DNA of 64,000 nt. Source: an uncultured Pseudomonadota bacterium (GTDB taxonomy: Bacteria; Pseudomonadota; Gammaproteobacteria; CAJXQU01). Shown here piece after piece: positions 39,402 through 48,251 of this stretch. A program made the translations under genes and the position numbers. Position 1 is the first letter of the stretch. Each line of letters opens with the position of its first letter. The notes beneath the pieces are model-generated. The model was not told where the DNA came from, made no database searches, and saw only the letters and a program-made list of their open reading frames with translations. The stretch covers positions 248,001-312,000 of the forward strand of contig CAJXQU010000002.1 in assembly GCA_913058255.1 (NCBI GenBank), read 5' to 3'.

Positions 39402-40062
39402 AATCGAACGCTTACCATCACTTATTTCGATAGTAGGGGTTGATGGTAGTGGAAAAACAACTCTTACAAATTGGTTAGCTGAAGAGTTAGTAAGTAGGAA
39501 TATAAAACCACAACTAGTTTGGTCTAGATTTAGAAATTATCTGTCTAAGCCAATGTTAGCCATGACTAGAGTTAGCGGACATAATCGTTATAAAACAATC
39601 GACGGAGTTCGTTTTGGGTTTCATGATTTTGATAAGTTAGTCTGTTACCGTGAAGTTTTTGCATTGCTTCAAGCCATTGATGTCAATATAGGTGCTTACA
39701 AACATATACACAGCAAGAGGCAACAAGCAGATTTATTAATCTGCGAGAGGTGCCCATGGGATACGCTAGTTGATGTAGCAACTGATACTGGATTGTATAC
39801 TTTATACTCTTCATGGTTAGGCAAACAGTATGTTCGTTCAATGAAAGGGGACAACACCTGTGTTATATGGTTATCAAGAAGTTTAGATAAGATTTTAGAA
39901 ACAAGGGCTGAACTTAAACACGATAATAAGTTACCCGCGCGTATCGATGGTTATAGGGAGCTATCAAAACTCAACTCTTGGAAGGTAATTGATAATAACG
40001 GTTCTTTAGAAAGTACGAAAAAGCAAATTCTTCAAGCACTAAACATTGATTATGTTACCTAA
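39391..40062 (+). CDS. Thymidylate-kinase-like P-loop protein
   Basis: The 223-residue protein has a Walker A motif GVDGSGKTTL at residues 16-25. A CERCPWDTLVD segment near 126 replaces the DRY-type motif of thymidylate kinase. An R-rich lid follows (RAELKHDNKLPARIDGY). It is in the thymidylate kinase superfamily by pattern, but is divergent and unlikely to be the housekeeping Tmk. Such P-loop kinases turn up in polysaccharide loci with unknown role, perhaps phosphorylating a sugar or lipid. It overlaps the previous gene by 11 bases. Confidence 0.7.
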   Translation: MEVEIERLPSLISIVGVDGSGKTTLTNWLAEELVSRNIKPQLVWSRFRNYLSKPMLAMTRVSGHNRYKTIDGVRFGFHDFDKLVCYREVFALLQAIDVNIGAYKHIHSKRQQADLLICERCPWDTLVDVATDTGLYTLYSSWLGKQYVRSMKGDNTCVIWLSRSLDKILETRAELKHDNKLPARIDGYRELSKLNSWKVIDNNGSLESTKKQILQALNIDYVT

Positions 40063-40095
40063 TAGTTGAACGTTTCTAACGAAGGAAAGTATAGA

Positions 40096-40935
40096 ATGAA
40101 ACTGCCTGTATCTGTAATAATTTTAACATTCAATGAAGAGGAAAATATTGAAACTTGCCTCAACTCTGTATCTTGTTGTGATGATGTTATCGTTTTAGAT
40201 TCGCAGAGCACTGATTCCACGTGCTCAATTGCAAAGTCTAAAGGCGCTAGGGTGTTTGAACGTCCTTTTGATAACTATGCCAATCAACGTAACTATGCGC
40301 TTAATGAGATTGAGTATAAATACCCTTGGGTATTAATGCTTGATGCTGATGAAGAAGTAACACAAGAACTTCTAACCGAAATAAACAATAAACTATCGAT
40401 AGTCAAAGATGACGTCTCTCTATTTCGTTTACGACGCAAAGATTATTTTATGGGTCGTTGGTTAAAATACAGTACAAATTACTCTTCTCTATGGTTTGGT
40501 AGATTAATGAGATTAGGACATGTTTGGATCGAAAGAGAAATAAATGAAGAGTTTCATACAGATGGAAAGATTGAGCAACTCGATGGTGCAATAGTACATT
40601 ATCCATTCAACAAGGGTATTCATCAGTGGTTAGAAAAACATAATAGATATTCAACAATGGAAGCTGAGCATTTAATTAGTGAGAATCCAGACTCGTATGA
40701 AATAAAGTCCTTGTTGAGCAAAGATCCTGTTCTTCGTAGAAAAACATTAAAATCTATCGTCTATTCTTTACCCGGTAGACCTGTAATTATGTTCTTTGGT
40801 AGGTACATATTTGCAAAAGGGTTTCTTGATGGTAAAGCAGGTTTAAGTTACTCAATTCTCAAATCTATTTATGAATATATGATTAGCTGTAAAGTTCTAG
40901 AACTACAAAGAAAAAAAGATGGAATGTCTCTTTAA
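40096..40935 (+). CDS. Glycosyltransferase family 2 (WaaE/KdtX-like)
   Basis: The 279-residue GT-A enzyme has VSVIILTFNEEENIE, then VLDSQSTDSTC and MLDADEEVT, the DxD metal site near residue 90. Its NQRNYAL and the later basic region resemble the WaaE/KdtX group of beta-1,4-glucosyltransferases. I start at the ATG at 40096, with GGAAAG 7 bases upstream. An in-frame TTG at 40066 would add ten residues. The stop is adjacent to the ATG of the next gene. Confidence 0.85.
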   Translation: MKLPVSVIILTFNEEENIETCLNSVSCCDDVIVLDSQSTDSTCSIAKSKGARVFERPFDNYANQRNYALNEIEYKYPWVLMLDADEEVTQELLTEINNKLSIVKDDVSLFRLRRKDYFMGRWLKYSTNYSSLWFGRLMRLGHVWIEREINEEFHTDGKIEQLDGAIVHYPFNKGIHQWLEKHNRYSTMEAEHLISENPDSYEIKSLLSKDPVLRRKTLKSIVYSLPGRPVIMFFGRYIFAKGFLDGKAGLSYSILKSIYEYMISCKVLELQRKKDGMSL

Positions 40936-42180
40936 ATGAAAGTTTTGGTTTACGGCATTAACTATTCTCCAGAGTTGACTGGTATTGGTAAATATACAGG
41001 CGAGATGGCAGCTTGGTTTCAAAAGAAAGGTCATTCAGTAAGAATTATTACTGCTCCACCGTATTATCCACAATGGGAAGTTGATAAGAAATATAGCTCA
41101 TTCTTATATCGTCGAGAAACAATAGATGGCGTGCGAGTTTACCGCTCACCATTGTATGTTCCAAGTAAGCCAAAAACATTAAATAGACTTCTGCATTTAA
41201 TGAGTTTTTCTCTCAGCAGTTCATTGCTTTTAATCAAGCATTTGTTCTGGAAGCCTGATGTAATTATCTCAATCGAACCAACAATGTTTTGTGCGCCTAG
41301 TACTTTACTCTTTTCTAAAATTTCAAAAGCAAAAAGTGTGTTGCATATACAAGATTTTGAGTTGGATGCCATGTTAGGTCTAGGCATGGGGAAAGAGGGA
41401 GGGATATCTCGCTTTGGTTCAAAAATCGAATCTAAAATAATGTCTAAGTTTGATATGGTTTCTTCTATATCTTATAGCATGGTTCAATTAGCAAATAAGA
41501 AAATGGAAGGGGAGAACGAATCTTTATATTTCCCTAATTGGGTTGATATTGACTTTATTACACCTAACGCTAACCGAGGTTACTTTTTAAACAAGTGGGA
41601 AATTCCAGAATCTAAAAAAGTAGTGCTTTACTCTGGTAACCTTGGAAAAAAACAAGGGTTGGAAATTGTTCTGCAAGCTGCCGAAAGCATGCTTTCTCAA
41701 GAGGAAGTCTTGTTTATCATTGTCGGTACTGGAGCTGCAAAGGATGAGTTATTAAGCCAAGCAAAAAAATTAAAATTAACCAACGTTCAGTTTCATCCTT
41801 TACAAGAATATAAAGATCTACCTTCATTGATGACACTCGCAGACTTGCATCTTGTCATTCAGAAAAAGGGCGCCGCAAATGCCGTTCTCCCCTCAAAGCT
41901 AACAACTATTCTTTCTGCAGGTGGAACAGCTTTGATTACAGCAGAGAAAGATACAGAACTTGGACTTTTTTGTGAAAAAAATCCTGAGGCAGCTTATTGT
42001 GTTGAGCCAGAAGAGCTAGATATCTTTACTGAGAAGTTACGTACGATTCTGTCTTCAATAGATGTATCAACGCGTGCTCATAATAATTCTGCTCGCTCAT
42101 ATGCAATAACATATTTAGAAAAAAACAAAGTACTAGAAAAATTTGAGCAAGATATCCAAGAATTAGTCGCTGAAAGTTAA
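40936..42180 (+). CDS. Glycosyltransferase family 4, WcaI-like
   Basis: The 414-residue GT-B enzyme starts with KVLVYGINYSPELTGIGKYTGEM and has the APPYYPQW block, which is characteristic of WcaI-type fucosyl/glycosyltransferases of colanic acid loci. The C-terminal part shows VLYSGNLGKKQGLE near residue 232 and LPSKLTTILSAGG near 315. It directly abuts the GT2 stop codon. It is the last gene of the AT-rich block before the exosortase. Confidence 0.85.
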   Translation: MKVLVYGINYSPELTGIGKYTGEMAAWFQKKGHSVRIITAPPYYPQWEVDKKYSSFLYRRETIDGVRVYRSPLYVPSKPKTLNRLLHLMSFSLSSSLLLIKHLFWKPDVIISIEPTMFCAPSTLLFSKISKAKSVLHIQDFELDAMLGLGMGKEGGISRFGSKIESKIMSKFDMVSSISYSMVQLANKKMEGENESLYFPNWVDIDFITPNANRGYFLNKWEIPESKKVVLYSGNLGKKQGLEIVLQAAESMLSQEEVLFIIVGTGAAKDELLSQAKKLKLTNVQFHPLQEYKDLPSLMTLADLHLVIQKKGAANAVLPSKLTTILSAGGTALITAEKDTELGLFCEKNPEAAYCVEPEELDIFTEKLRTILSSIDVSTRAHNNSARSYAITYLEKNKVLEKFEQDIQELVAES

Positions 42181-42285
42181 GTTTAATACCATATTTAACA
42201 TTGATATAAGCCCAAATTCTCCTAATACACCGTATTTTCCTATAAGATTACTGCTTACGATAATAACAATGATCACAGCTACCTT

Positions 42286-43881
42286 ATGACCACAGAATCA
42301 AAACTGCCTGTAACCAAATTCAAACTTGATCTAACCAGTATTATTTTCATTGTTTGCTCAATAGTTCTCTTTTCTGCTCTGTATTTACAAGACTATATCA
42401 ATCTTTTTAATACTTGGAATACTAGAGAGGAATACAGTCATGGGTTCTTGATTCCTGTATTGAGTGTTTTCTTTCTTTGGCAAAATAAGAATGAATTATC
42501 GAAGATACCATTTACAGGTTCCATCTTCGGCTTATTCATTCTAGCTTTTGGGTTACTGCTTTTCTTTCTTGGTAAGTTAGCGACCTTAAACGTCATTATC
42601 CAATACTCTATGCTCGTTTCGATAACAGGACTATTGTTCAGTTTCACTGGGTTTAAAAGCCATAAATATCTATGGGTACCTTTGTTCTTTTTGATCTTCA
42701 TGATCCCTCTACCACCATTCTTATATAACAACCTCTCTCAGAAGCTTCAGCTTATTTCATCTGAGCTAGGTGTTGCGGTAACAAGAGCTTTTGGAATTAG
42801 TGTCTATTTAGAGGGCAATGTTATTGATTTAGGTACTTATAAGCTACAAGTTGTAGATGCTTGTAGTGGCCTTCGCTACCTCTTCCCTTTGATGAGCTTT
42901 GGCTTTATATGCGCCTATTTGTTTAATGCTCCATTCTGGCAGAGAGCAGCAATCTTCTTTTCAACCATACCTGTCACCGTTCTTATGAACAGCTTTCGTA
43001 TTGGTGTGATTGGCGTTTTAGTTGATCGCTGGGGTACTGAGCATGCGGAAGGCTTTCTGCATGACTTCGAAGGTTGGGTCATTTTTATGGCTTGCGTAGC
43101 AATTCTCTTTGCTGAAATGTGGTTGCTCAACAAGTTTTTCAGTAAAAAGAAAAGGCCTCTTCAAGAAGTGTTTGGTTTGGAGTTCCCTGAGACTGAGAAA
43201 CACACAGGCCCAATAAAAGTCCGAAAAATACCAAAGACATTCGTAGTTTCTCTTGTCTTACTTATGGCTGCAGCTCTAATGAGTGTCAACTTGGAAAATC
43301 GTGAAGAAATCATTCCAGAACGTACAACATTAATTAACTTTCCAGAGCGACTAGATGATTGGGGTGGTAAACACGGCCATTTGGAAGAAGTGTACCTAAA
43401 GACCCTTGGTGGTGAAGGTATGACAGATCATATTATCACGGACTATGCCAGTGATGCTGGTGACAAAATCAACTTATATGTTGCTTATTATGAGTCACAA
43501 AGAGCGGGTGGTTCTATCCACTCTCCACGTTCGTGTATTCCTGGTGGTGGTTGGATCATTAAAGGTGTTACCCAAGTCCCTCTAGAAGGCGTACTTGTCG
43601 ACGGCAAGCCTGCGATGGTTAACCGTGTTGAGATTATGAAGGGCGATTATAAACAATTGGTTTATTACTGGTTTCAGCAGCGTGGTCGTTCGATTACCAA
43701 TGAATATCAACTGAAATGGTTCTTGTTTTGGGATTCGTTAACCCAACATCGTAGTGATGGCGCCTTGTTGCGTTTGACGACTTCTATTCTGCCTAATGAA
43801 AGTTGGGAAGAGGGTGATAAGCGTTTGATCAAGTTTTCCCATGCGTTAGGTAACAAGCTTGATGGTTATATTCCTGAATAA
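42286..43881 (+). CDS. Exosortase fused to an EpsI domain
   Basis: The 531-residue protein joins an exosortase (about residues 1-295, eight or so membrane helices) to an EpsI-type periplasmic domain (about 325-531). The transpeptidase-like triad is visible: C193 (VVDACSGLRY), R238 (NSFRIG) and H259 (GFLHDFEGW). The EpsI part shows SPRSCIPGGGW. Exosortases cut PEP-CTERM-type tags at the inner membrane, and EpsI is tied to exopolysaccharide assembly. The architecture fits XrtA or the VPLPA-type XrtD; I cannot decide between them. Cargo candidates are at 24.1 kb and 47.5 kb. It follows the glycosyltransferase gene after 105 bases and is less AT-rich than that block. Confidence 0.9.
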   Translation: MTTESKLPVTKFKLDLTSIIFIVCSIVLFSALYLQDYINLFNTWNTREEYSHGFLIPVLSVFFLWQNKNELSKIPFTGSIFGLFILAFGLLLFFLGKLATLNVIIQYSMLVSITGLLFSFTGFKSHKYLWVPLFFLIFMIPLPPFLYNNLSQKLQLISSELGVAVTRAFGISVYLEGNVIDLGTYKLQVVDACSGLRYLFPLMSFGFICAYLFNAPFWQRAAIFFSTIPVTVLMNSFRIGVIGVLVDRWGTEHAEGFLHDFEGWVIFMACVAILFAEMWLLNKFFSKKKRPLQEVFGLEFPETEKHTGPIKVRKIPKTFVVSLVLLMAAALMSVNLENREEIIPERTTLINFPERLDDWGGKHGHLEEVYLKTLGGEGMTDHIITDYASDAGDKINLYVAYYESQRAGGSIHSPRSCIPGGGWIIKGVTQVPLEGVLVDGKPAMVNRVEIMKGDYKQLVYYWFQQRGRSITNEYQLKWFLFWDSLTQHRSDGALLRLTTSILPNESWEEGDKRLIKFSHALGNKLDGYIPE

Positions 43882-44101
43882 AATCCTGTTCGTTTTTTGG
43901 GTTTAACTGCTGAAAACCGTCCATTTTTATGGAATAAAACGGCACATGGTTCGCTGCTGAAACCTGTGTAGTTTTCGATCTGCTCAGATCTTTGGTATGT
44001 TAGCTATCAAAAAGGAGCTTATTCTCGCCATTTGAGCTTGAATGATGCCTTCTCTATAACTAGAAATATTCCAAGGATAGGAATTAAAAAGAGGTCATAC
44101 C

Positions 44102-44509
44102 ATGAAAAAACTCATGACGTTGTTCATGCTTATCATGTCTTGCTCTGCTGCTTTTGCGGCACAGGATAGTATCGAAATCGAACTGAATAAGCTGGAAGAC
44201 AAAGACAATAGTTGTCGTGCTTATCTGGTTTTCAAAAACCAAACGGATTCACATTTCAACGAGTTCAAACTTGATCTGGTCATGTTCGGCTCCGATGGCA
44301 TTATCAGCCGTCGCCTCGCAGTAGACTCATCTCCCTTACGTGCTAATAAGACCAGCGTTAAGCTATTTGATATTGAAGGCCAGAGTTGTGAGGCCATCAG
44401 CTTGATCTTGATCAATGATGTTTTAAGCTGTCGTGATGCTTATGAACGTGATGACTGTGTTGATCTTATCGAGGCATCCTCAAAAGGTAATGTCTCTTTT
44501 GTAAAATAA
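44102..44509 (+). CDS. Small secreted protein of the TonB operon
   Basis: The 135-residue protein has a signal peptide (about residues 1-19, AFA-AQDS) and a compact domain with four Cys near residues 38, 99, 113 and 120, which could form two disulfides. DUF-type conserved positions are not recognised with certainty. A good ribosome site (AAAGAGG) precedes the ATG. It leads the exbB-exbD-exbD-tonB gene set by 41 bases. The same gene order is known, as I recall, in other proteobacterial TonB clusters, so a role in that periplasmic machine is plausible. Confidence 0.7.
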   Translation: MKKLMTLFMLIMSCSAAFAAQDSIEIELNKLEDKDNSCRAYLVFKNQTDSHFNEFKLDLVMFGSDGIISRRLAVDSSPLRANKTSVKLFDIEGQSCEAISLILINDVLSCRDAYERDDCVDLIEASSKGNVSFVK

Positions 44510-44550
44510 TAATGAATAAGGGCTCGTTAGTAAGCCCGCAGGAATGACCT

Positions 44551-45228
44551 ATGAACGCAACTTTTGAACGAGCTACTTTTTTATTGGGTGCTGGCGGTCC
44601 AGTTCTTATTATTTTGTTGATTTTGTCGATCGTTGCATTGGCTGTCATCTTGATGAAGTTCTGGCAAATGAGAAAGCTTTCGTTAGGTGACGTAAGTTTT
44701 GTGCAACATGTTTTAGATTACTGGCGGGCAGGGCAAGTTAATGCCGCCATGGTTGAGCTTTATCGCACCTATCACCCCGCTGCACGCGTTTTAGAAATCG
44801 CTATTCGCGGCGTTGCTGAAAGGAAGGCTGATGAAGCAACCATTCGTGAAGAAGTGATGCGTGAAGGTGTGGAGCAAATAGAAAGTATGCGATCTCATCT
44901 TCGTGGCCTTGAAGTCATCGCCACCATCAGCCCACTACTGGGCTTGCTCGGAACGGTTATGGGAATGATTAATGCTTTCCAGCAAATGGAAGCTGCTGGC
45001 ACTCAAGTTAGTCCTTCGGTTCTCTCAGGTGGCGTTTGGGAAGCCTTATTGACGACTGCGGTTGGTTTAGCTATCGCTATTCCTGTGGTTGTTGCCCTTA
45101 ATTGGTTTGAGAGCAAAACGGAGAAAGCCAGACATACGATGGAAGATGCTGCGACGCGGATTTTCACTGTCCAAATGTCCTCTCTTAAAGAACGAAACGA
45201 AGTGACTGAGACTGAAGAGTTAACCTAA
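44551..45228 (+). CDS. exbB: MotA/TolQ/ExbB proton-channel family protein
   Basis: The 225-residue protein has three helices. The first is near 12-35. The core pair is in the second half: HLRGLEVIATISPLLGLLGTVMGMI near residue 130, then SGGVWEALLTTAVGLAIAIPVV near 165. These hold the conserved Thr and Gly residues of ExbB/TolQ that line the proton path. With ExbD it energises TonB. It is followed at once by exbD, the stop and next start sharing a base (TAATG). Confidence 0.92.
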   Translation: MNATFERATFLLGAGGPVLIILLILSIVALAVILMKFWQMRKLSLGDVSFVQHVLDYWRAGQVNAAMVELYRTYHPAARVLEIAIRGVAERKADEATIREEVMREGVEQIESMRSHLRGLEVIATISPLLGLLGTVMGMINAFQQMEAAGTQVSPSVLSGGVWEALLTTAVGLAIAIPVVVALNWFESKTEKARHTMEDAATRIFTVQMSSLKERNEVTETEELT

Positions 45229-45632
45229 TGCAGTTTGAACCCAATCTGCCTATCCAAGCCCGGCGTAGGGCTTTGATCGGCTTAACACCCTTGATCGACG
45301 TGGTGTTTATTCTTTTATTATTTTTTCTACTCGCGTCGAGTTTTTTGGACTGGCATACCATTAACTTAACGACTCCAGCGACCCAAGGGATAGTGAAAGG
45401 TTCTTCTGGCGGTGCTGTTTTGATCAGGCTGGGGGCTAATGGCGCGCTTGATCTGAATGGCCGACCTGTTTTGATTGATGAGCTGCCGAGTAAGTTAGCT
45501 CAATTTCTAACGAACAAACCCGAGCAAAAAATTCTAGTGAGGCCTGCAACAGGCGTACCTTTACAACCTGTTGTGCATGTTTTAGATGCCGTAAAAGAGG
45601 CGGGCGGAACGAATGTTTCGTTAACGCGTTAG
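45228..45632 (+). CDS. exbD: ExbD/TolR-family protein, first copy
   Basis: The 134-residue protein has one N-terminal helix (about 18-38), with the essential Asp of LTPLIDVVFILLLFF at its start (the D of LID). A periplasmic domain follows (VLIRLGANGALDLNG, VRPATGVPLQPVVHVLDAVKEAG). ExbD subunits line the motor channel with ExbB. It overlaps exbB by one base. Confidence 0.9.
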   Translation: MQFEPNLPIQARRRALIGLTPLIDVVFILLLFFLLASSFLDWHTINLTTPATQGIVKGSSGGAVLIRLGANGALDLNGRPVLIDELPSKLAQFLTNKPEQKILVRPATGVPLQPVVHVLDAVKEAGGTNVSLTR

Positions 45633-45655
45633 TCTCGAGCATAACGACAAGAATA

Positions 45656-46060
45656 ATGAAATTTCCTAAACCACAAAAAAAAGCCCAGGTTATTGATCCT
45701 ATTTTGCCCTTGATCAATGTCGTTTTTTTATTATTGATTTTTGTCATGATGATGTCCCGCGTCGAAAGCACTAATGATTATGAAGTATCGCCACCAGTGT
45801 CAACCAGCGAAGAGCCTGCTGGACAACGTGACAGCGTGTTGATTCTGACAGAAGATGGTCAAATCCAACTCAATAATCTTGCCTTGGATAGTCAGGCTTT
45901 GTTGCAATACGCAAGAGAACAAAAACAGAGTTTTCCTGATGAGATCGTCAAAATAAAAGCCGATGCTAATGTTGATGCGATGAAATTGATCGCTCTGATG
46001 GAAAACTTGCGAATCGGCGGTGTCAATAATCTCGTGTTGTTAACCGAGAAACGGAACTAA
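45656..46060 (+). CDS. exbD: ExbD/TolR-family protein, second copy
   Basis: The 134-residue protein repeats the ExbD layout. Its helix is near 16-38. The family motif DPILPLINVVFLLLIFVMM has Asn at the position where the first copy and most relatives have the essential Asp. The periplasmic domain (VLILTEDGQIQLN, then VKIKADANVDAMKLIALMENLRIGGVNN) is well conserved. It lies 23 bases after the first copy. Two ExbD copies in one operon is common in such clusters; the Asn substitution suggests a structural role for this one. Confidence 0.88.
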   Translation: MKFPKPQKKAQVIDPILPLINVVFLLLIFVMMMSRVESTNDYEVSPPVSTSEEPAGQRDSVLILTEDGQIQLNNLALDSQALLQYAREQKQSFPDEIVKIKADANVDAMKLIALMENLRIGGVNNLVLLTEKRN

Positions 46061-46067
46061 ACACACC

Positions 46068-47264
46068 GTGCCGCAAGCCGTCATAAAAAGCATGCGTCCT
46101 TCAACAAAAAATCATCAACGTGCATGGATGTTGGTTATCACGCTTTCGCTGTTATTACATTTTTTTCTTGTTACTTGGTTTTCTTCCAGAACACCGAAGT
46201 TTCCTGATGTAAATCCGAATGAATTTAAAGTAGGACTGATGTCATCAGAAGGCACCGGCGATACATTACAAGCCAGCCTGCCGGATATAGTCGCGGTGGC
46301 TGATGTTGAAACGGAAGAATCCGGCATTGTTTCTCAACAAGAAATTGCGAAGGATCTTTCGCAAGAGCAGATCCTTGAAATTACGGAACAAGTTCCCATC
46401 GAGCAAACTTTGATCGAGAATGTTGAACTAGCAACGGTGGTGACGCCTGAGACCAGTTTTTTACCCGATGTTTCACCTCCCGCTCTACAAAATAAAAACG
46501 AAACACCCGATCAGAAACCAGAACAATCTCAACCGGTCGAAACCGTCGCTACGCTCATGCCTGCGATGGCTTCAACAGACATTGAGACTGTTGAAACGGT
46601 CGGTGTGTCTGCTGAGATTGAAGATGTCGCACCGAGTAATGACTTTTTTAAACCCGCTGAAGTTCTGAGTGCAGACGAGCCGCTATCGACACTACCGATA
46701 GAGCAGCTTTCTGCGGTTGCTGCACCCGAGGCTATTCTGGCGAATATTTCACCGGAATTAGCCAAGCATGATGTCGAGATTTTAGAAATTAAAGCACGTG
46801 ATCTGATCATACAAAAAAGACCGGTGCCACCGAAGCCTAAACCTGTGGTGACCCAAGGAGAAAATGGGAATAGTTCTCTATCATCAGCACAAAGTCTATT
46901 GGCTAGATCGGGGCAACGATCTGTCGAATCTGCCAACTCACCATCGTCAGATCAATCAAAACTAACACCTTTAGCCATTCCAAAAGAGTATATGTTGGAA
47001 TTAAAGTCGTGGTTAAATCTGTATAAAAAGTATCCACAACAAGCCTACCGATTAAAGCAGCAAGGTGTGGTTATTGTCAGTTTGAAAGTAGAAAAAACGG
47101 GCAAGATCATTTCTTCTGAGATCAAACGAAGCTCGGGACATAAATTGCTCGATCAAGAAGTTAATAACATGATCAAAAGGGCATCTAAAATACCCGCGCT
47201 CCCCGCCGATTTTCCGCGCGACACACTTGAACTACTCATTCCTATTCGTTTTAAGGTTAGATAA
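46068..47264 (+). CDS. tonB: TonB energy-transducer protein
   Basis: The 398-residue protein has a cytoplasmic stub, one helix (about residues 22-40) and a long acidic Val/Glu/Ser-rich linker. A short proline-rich stretch (RPVPPKPKPVV) lies near residue 252. The C-terminal TonB domain (about 310-398) includes YPQQAYRLKQQGVVIVSLKVEKTGKI. At nearly 400 residues it is longer than typical TonB (about 240), all because of the linker. It carries no other domain. GTG at 46068 is used; an ATG at 46092 is an alternative start. It would drive receptors such as the copper-type one at 11.6 kb. Confidence 0.85.
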   Translation: MPQAVIKSMRPSTKNHQRAWMLVITLSLLLHFFLVTWFSSRTPKFPDVNPNEFKVGLMSSEGTGDTLQASLPDIVAVADVETEESGIVSQQEIAKDLSQEQILEITEQVPIEQTLIENVELATVVTPETSFLPDVSPPALQNKNETPDQKPEQSQPVETVATLMPAMASTDIETVETVGVSAEIEDVAPSNDFFKPAEVLSADEPLSTLPIEQLSAVAAPEAILANISPELAKHDVEILEIKARDLIIQKRPVPPKPKPVVTQGENGNSSLSSAQSLLARSGQRSVESANSPSSDQSKLTPLAIPKEYMLELKSWLNLYKKYPQQAYRLKQQGVVIVSLKVEKTGKIISSEIKRSSGHKLLDQEVNNMIKRASKIPALPADFPRDTLELLIPIRFKVR

Positions 47265-47510
47265 ACCTAGAACACCATTCGTTATTAATTAACATGCAAA
47301 AAGATTAGTTTTACTTCAACTTTATGATGTAAACACTTGATTTTTTATTTTTCTTCTTAACTTATCAAGTTATTTGTTTGTAAGTGTTCGATCTTTCTGT
47401 TATACCTGAATTGTAAACAACTGTAAAAAAGAGGTGGTTTTTATAGCTTTGAATATTGTTTATAGAAACTACTTATTTACCAATAACTTTAGTTAGGGAA
47501 GGGGAATTTC

Positions 47511-48023
47511 ATGACTATATTAAGACAAACCGCACTGTTGTTCATAATGCTTGGGCTATCAATCAGTGCAAACGGCTATGTTTTAGATTCAGCCACACTC
47601 GATCCAACTGAAATTAATGGATCTCTATCTGGCGGCTACAACATTTCAAATTTATCCGGCACATTCAGCGAAGACATTACTTTTAGTGTTGTCGGTGCTC
47701 CTGCTGTAGGGATTTCGGGGGTTGCAAATGTGATATCTATTCAATTTGCTGGATTTTTTGGCGTTGACAACTTATCAGCTAGCTTGAATGGCTCACCTCT
47801 ATCAATTTCCGCTGTCTTTTCGTTTTTGAATGTTGGCGTATTAAATACCATTTTCACTAATGGTGATTACACATTAACGTTTGCAGGAACGGCATTTTCT
47901 AATGGTGCAGCTTTATCTGGTAATGTCGCGATTAACTCTGTGCCTGTTCCGGCAGCTTTTTGGTTGTTTGGAAGTGCACTCGTTGGGCTCTTTGGTTTTA
48001 GAATGCATAGAAAGACAAGCTAG
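47511..48023 (+). CDS. VPLPA-CTERM-type exported protein
   Basis: The 170-residue protein has a signal peptide (about 1-22, SANGYV) and a Ser/Gly-rich beta-type mature part. The C-terminal tag is VPVPAAFWLFGSALVGLFGFRMHRK: a Val-Pro-Val-Pro-Ala motif, a hydrophobic helix and a basic end. This is the VPLPA form of sorting tag rather than PEP. A well-placed GGGAAGGGG lies ahead of the ATG. It is a candidate cargo of the exosortase at 42.3 kb. Confidence 0.85.
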   Translation: MTILRQTALLFIMLGLSISANGYVLDSATLDPTEINGSLSGGYNISNLSGTFSEDITFSVVGAPAVGISGVANVISIQFAGFFGVDNLSASLNGSPLSISAVFSFLNVGVLNTIFTNGDYTLTFAGTAFSNGAALSGNVAINSVPVPAAFWLFGSALVGLFGFRMHRKTS

Positions 48024-48086
48024 CATGGTTTGAAATTGTTATTTAGAGCTTGATCTAAAACACTCGAGCATCCTTTAAGTATCATT

Positions 48087-48113
48087 AAAAGCCCCTTTAT
48101 AAGGGCTTTTTTT
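48087..48113 (+). terminator. Rho-independent terminator after the VPLPA-CTERM gene
   Basis: An 8-bp stem (AAAAGCCC with GGGCTTTT, 48087-48094 and 48103-48110) with an 8-base loop runs into seven T. It lies 63 bases past the stop. Confidence 0.8.
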
Positions 48114-48251
48114 ATGGCTTATATTTTTATTTTCCTGTGGAAGGGGGAACTCATACAAGGTTGTCTTTGGAAGGGTGGCAGTAGCTAGCTAAAGCAATCA
48201 CTCAAAATGCCGATAAGAAAGGTATCACCCATAATAATAATCGTGTACACA

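Noticed and set aside
43977-43990. Inverted repeat GATCTG/CAGATC after the exosortase gene
   Set aside because: The loop would be two bases, too short for a hairpin, and no T-run follows closely enough to be a convincing terminator.
47440-47470. Sigma-54 (GG-N10-GC) promoter for the VPLPA-CTERM gene
   Set aside because: The GG and GC near GGTGGTTTTTATAGC do not have the required spacing. No such site was seen ahead of the PEP-CTERM gene either.
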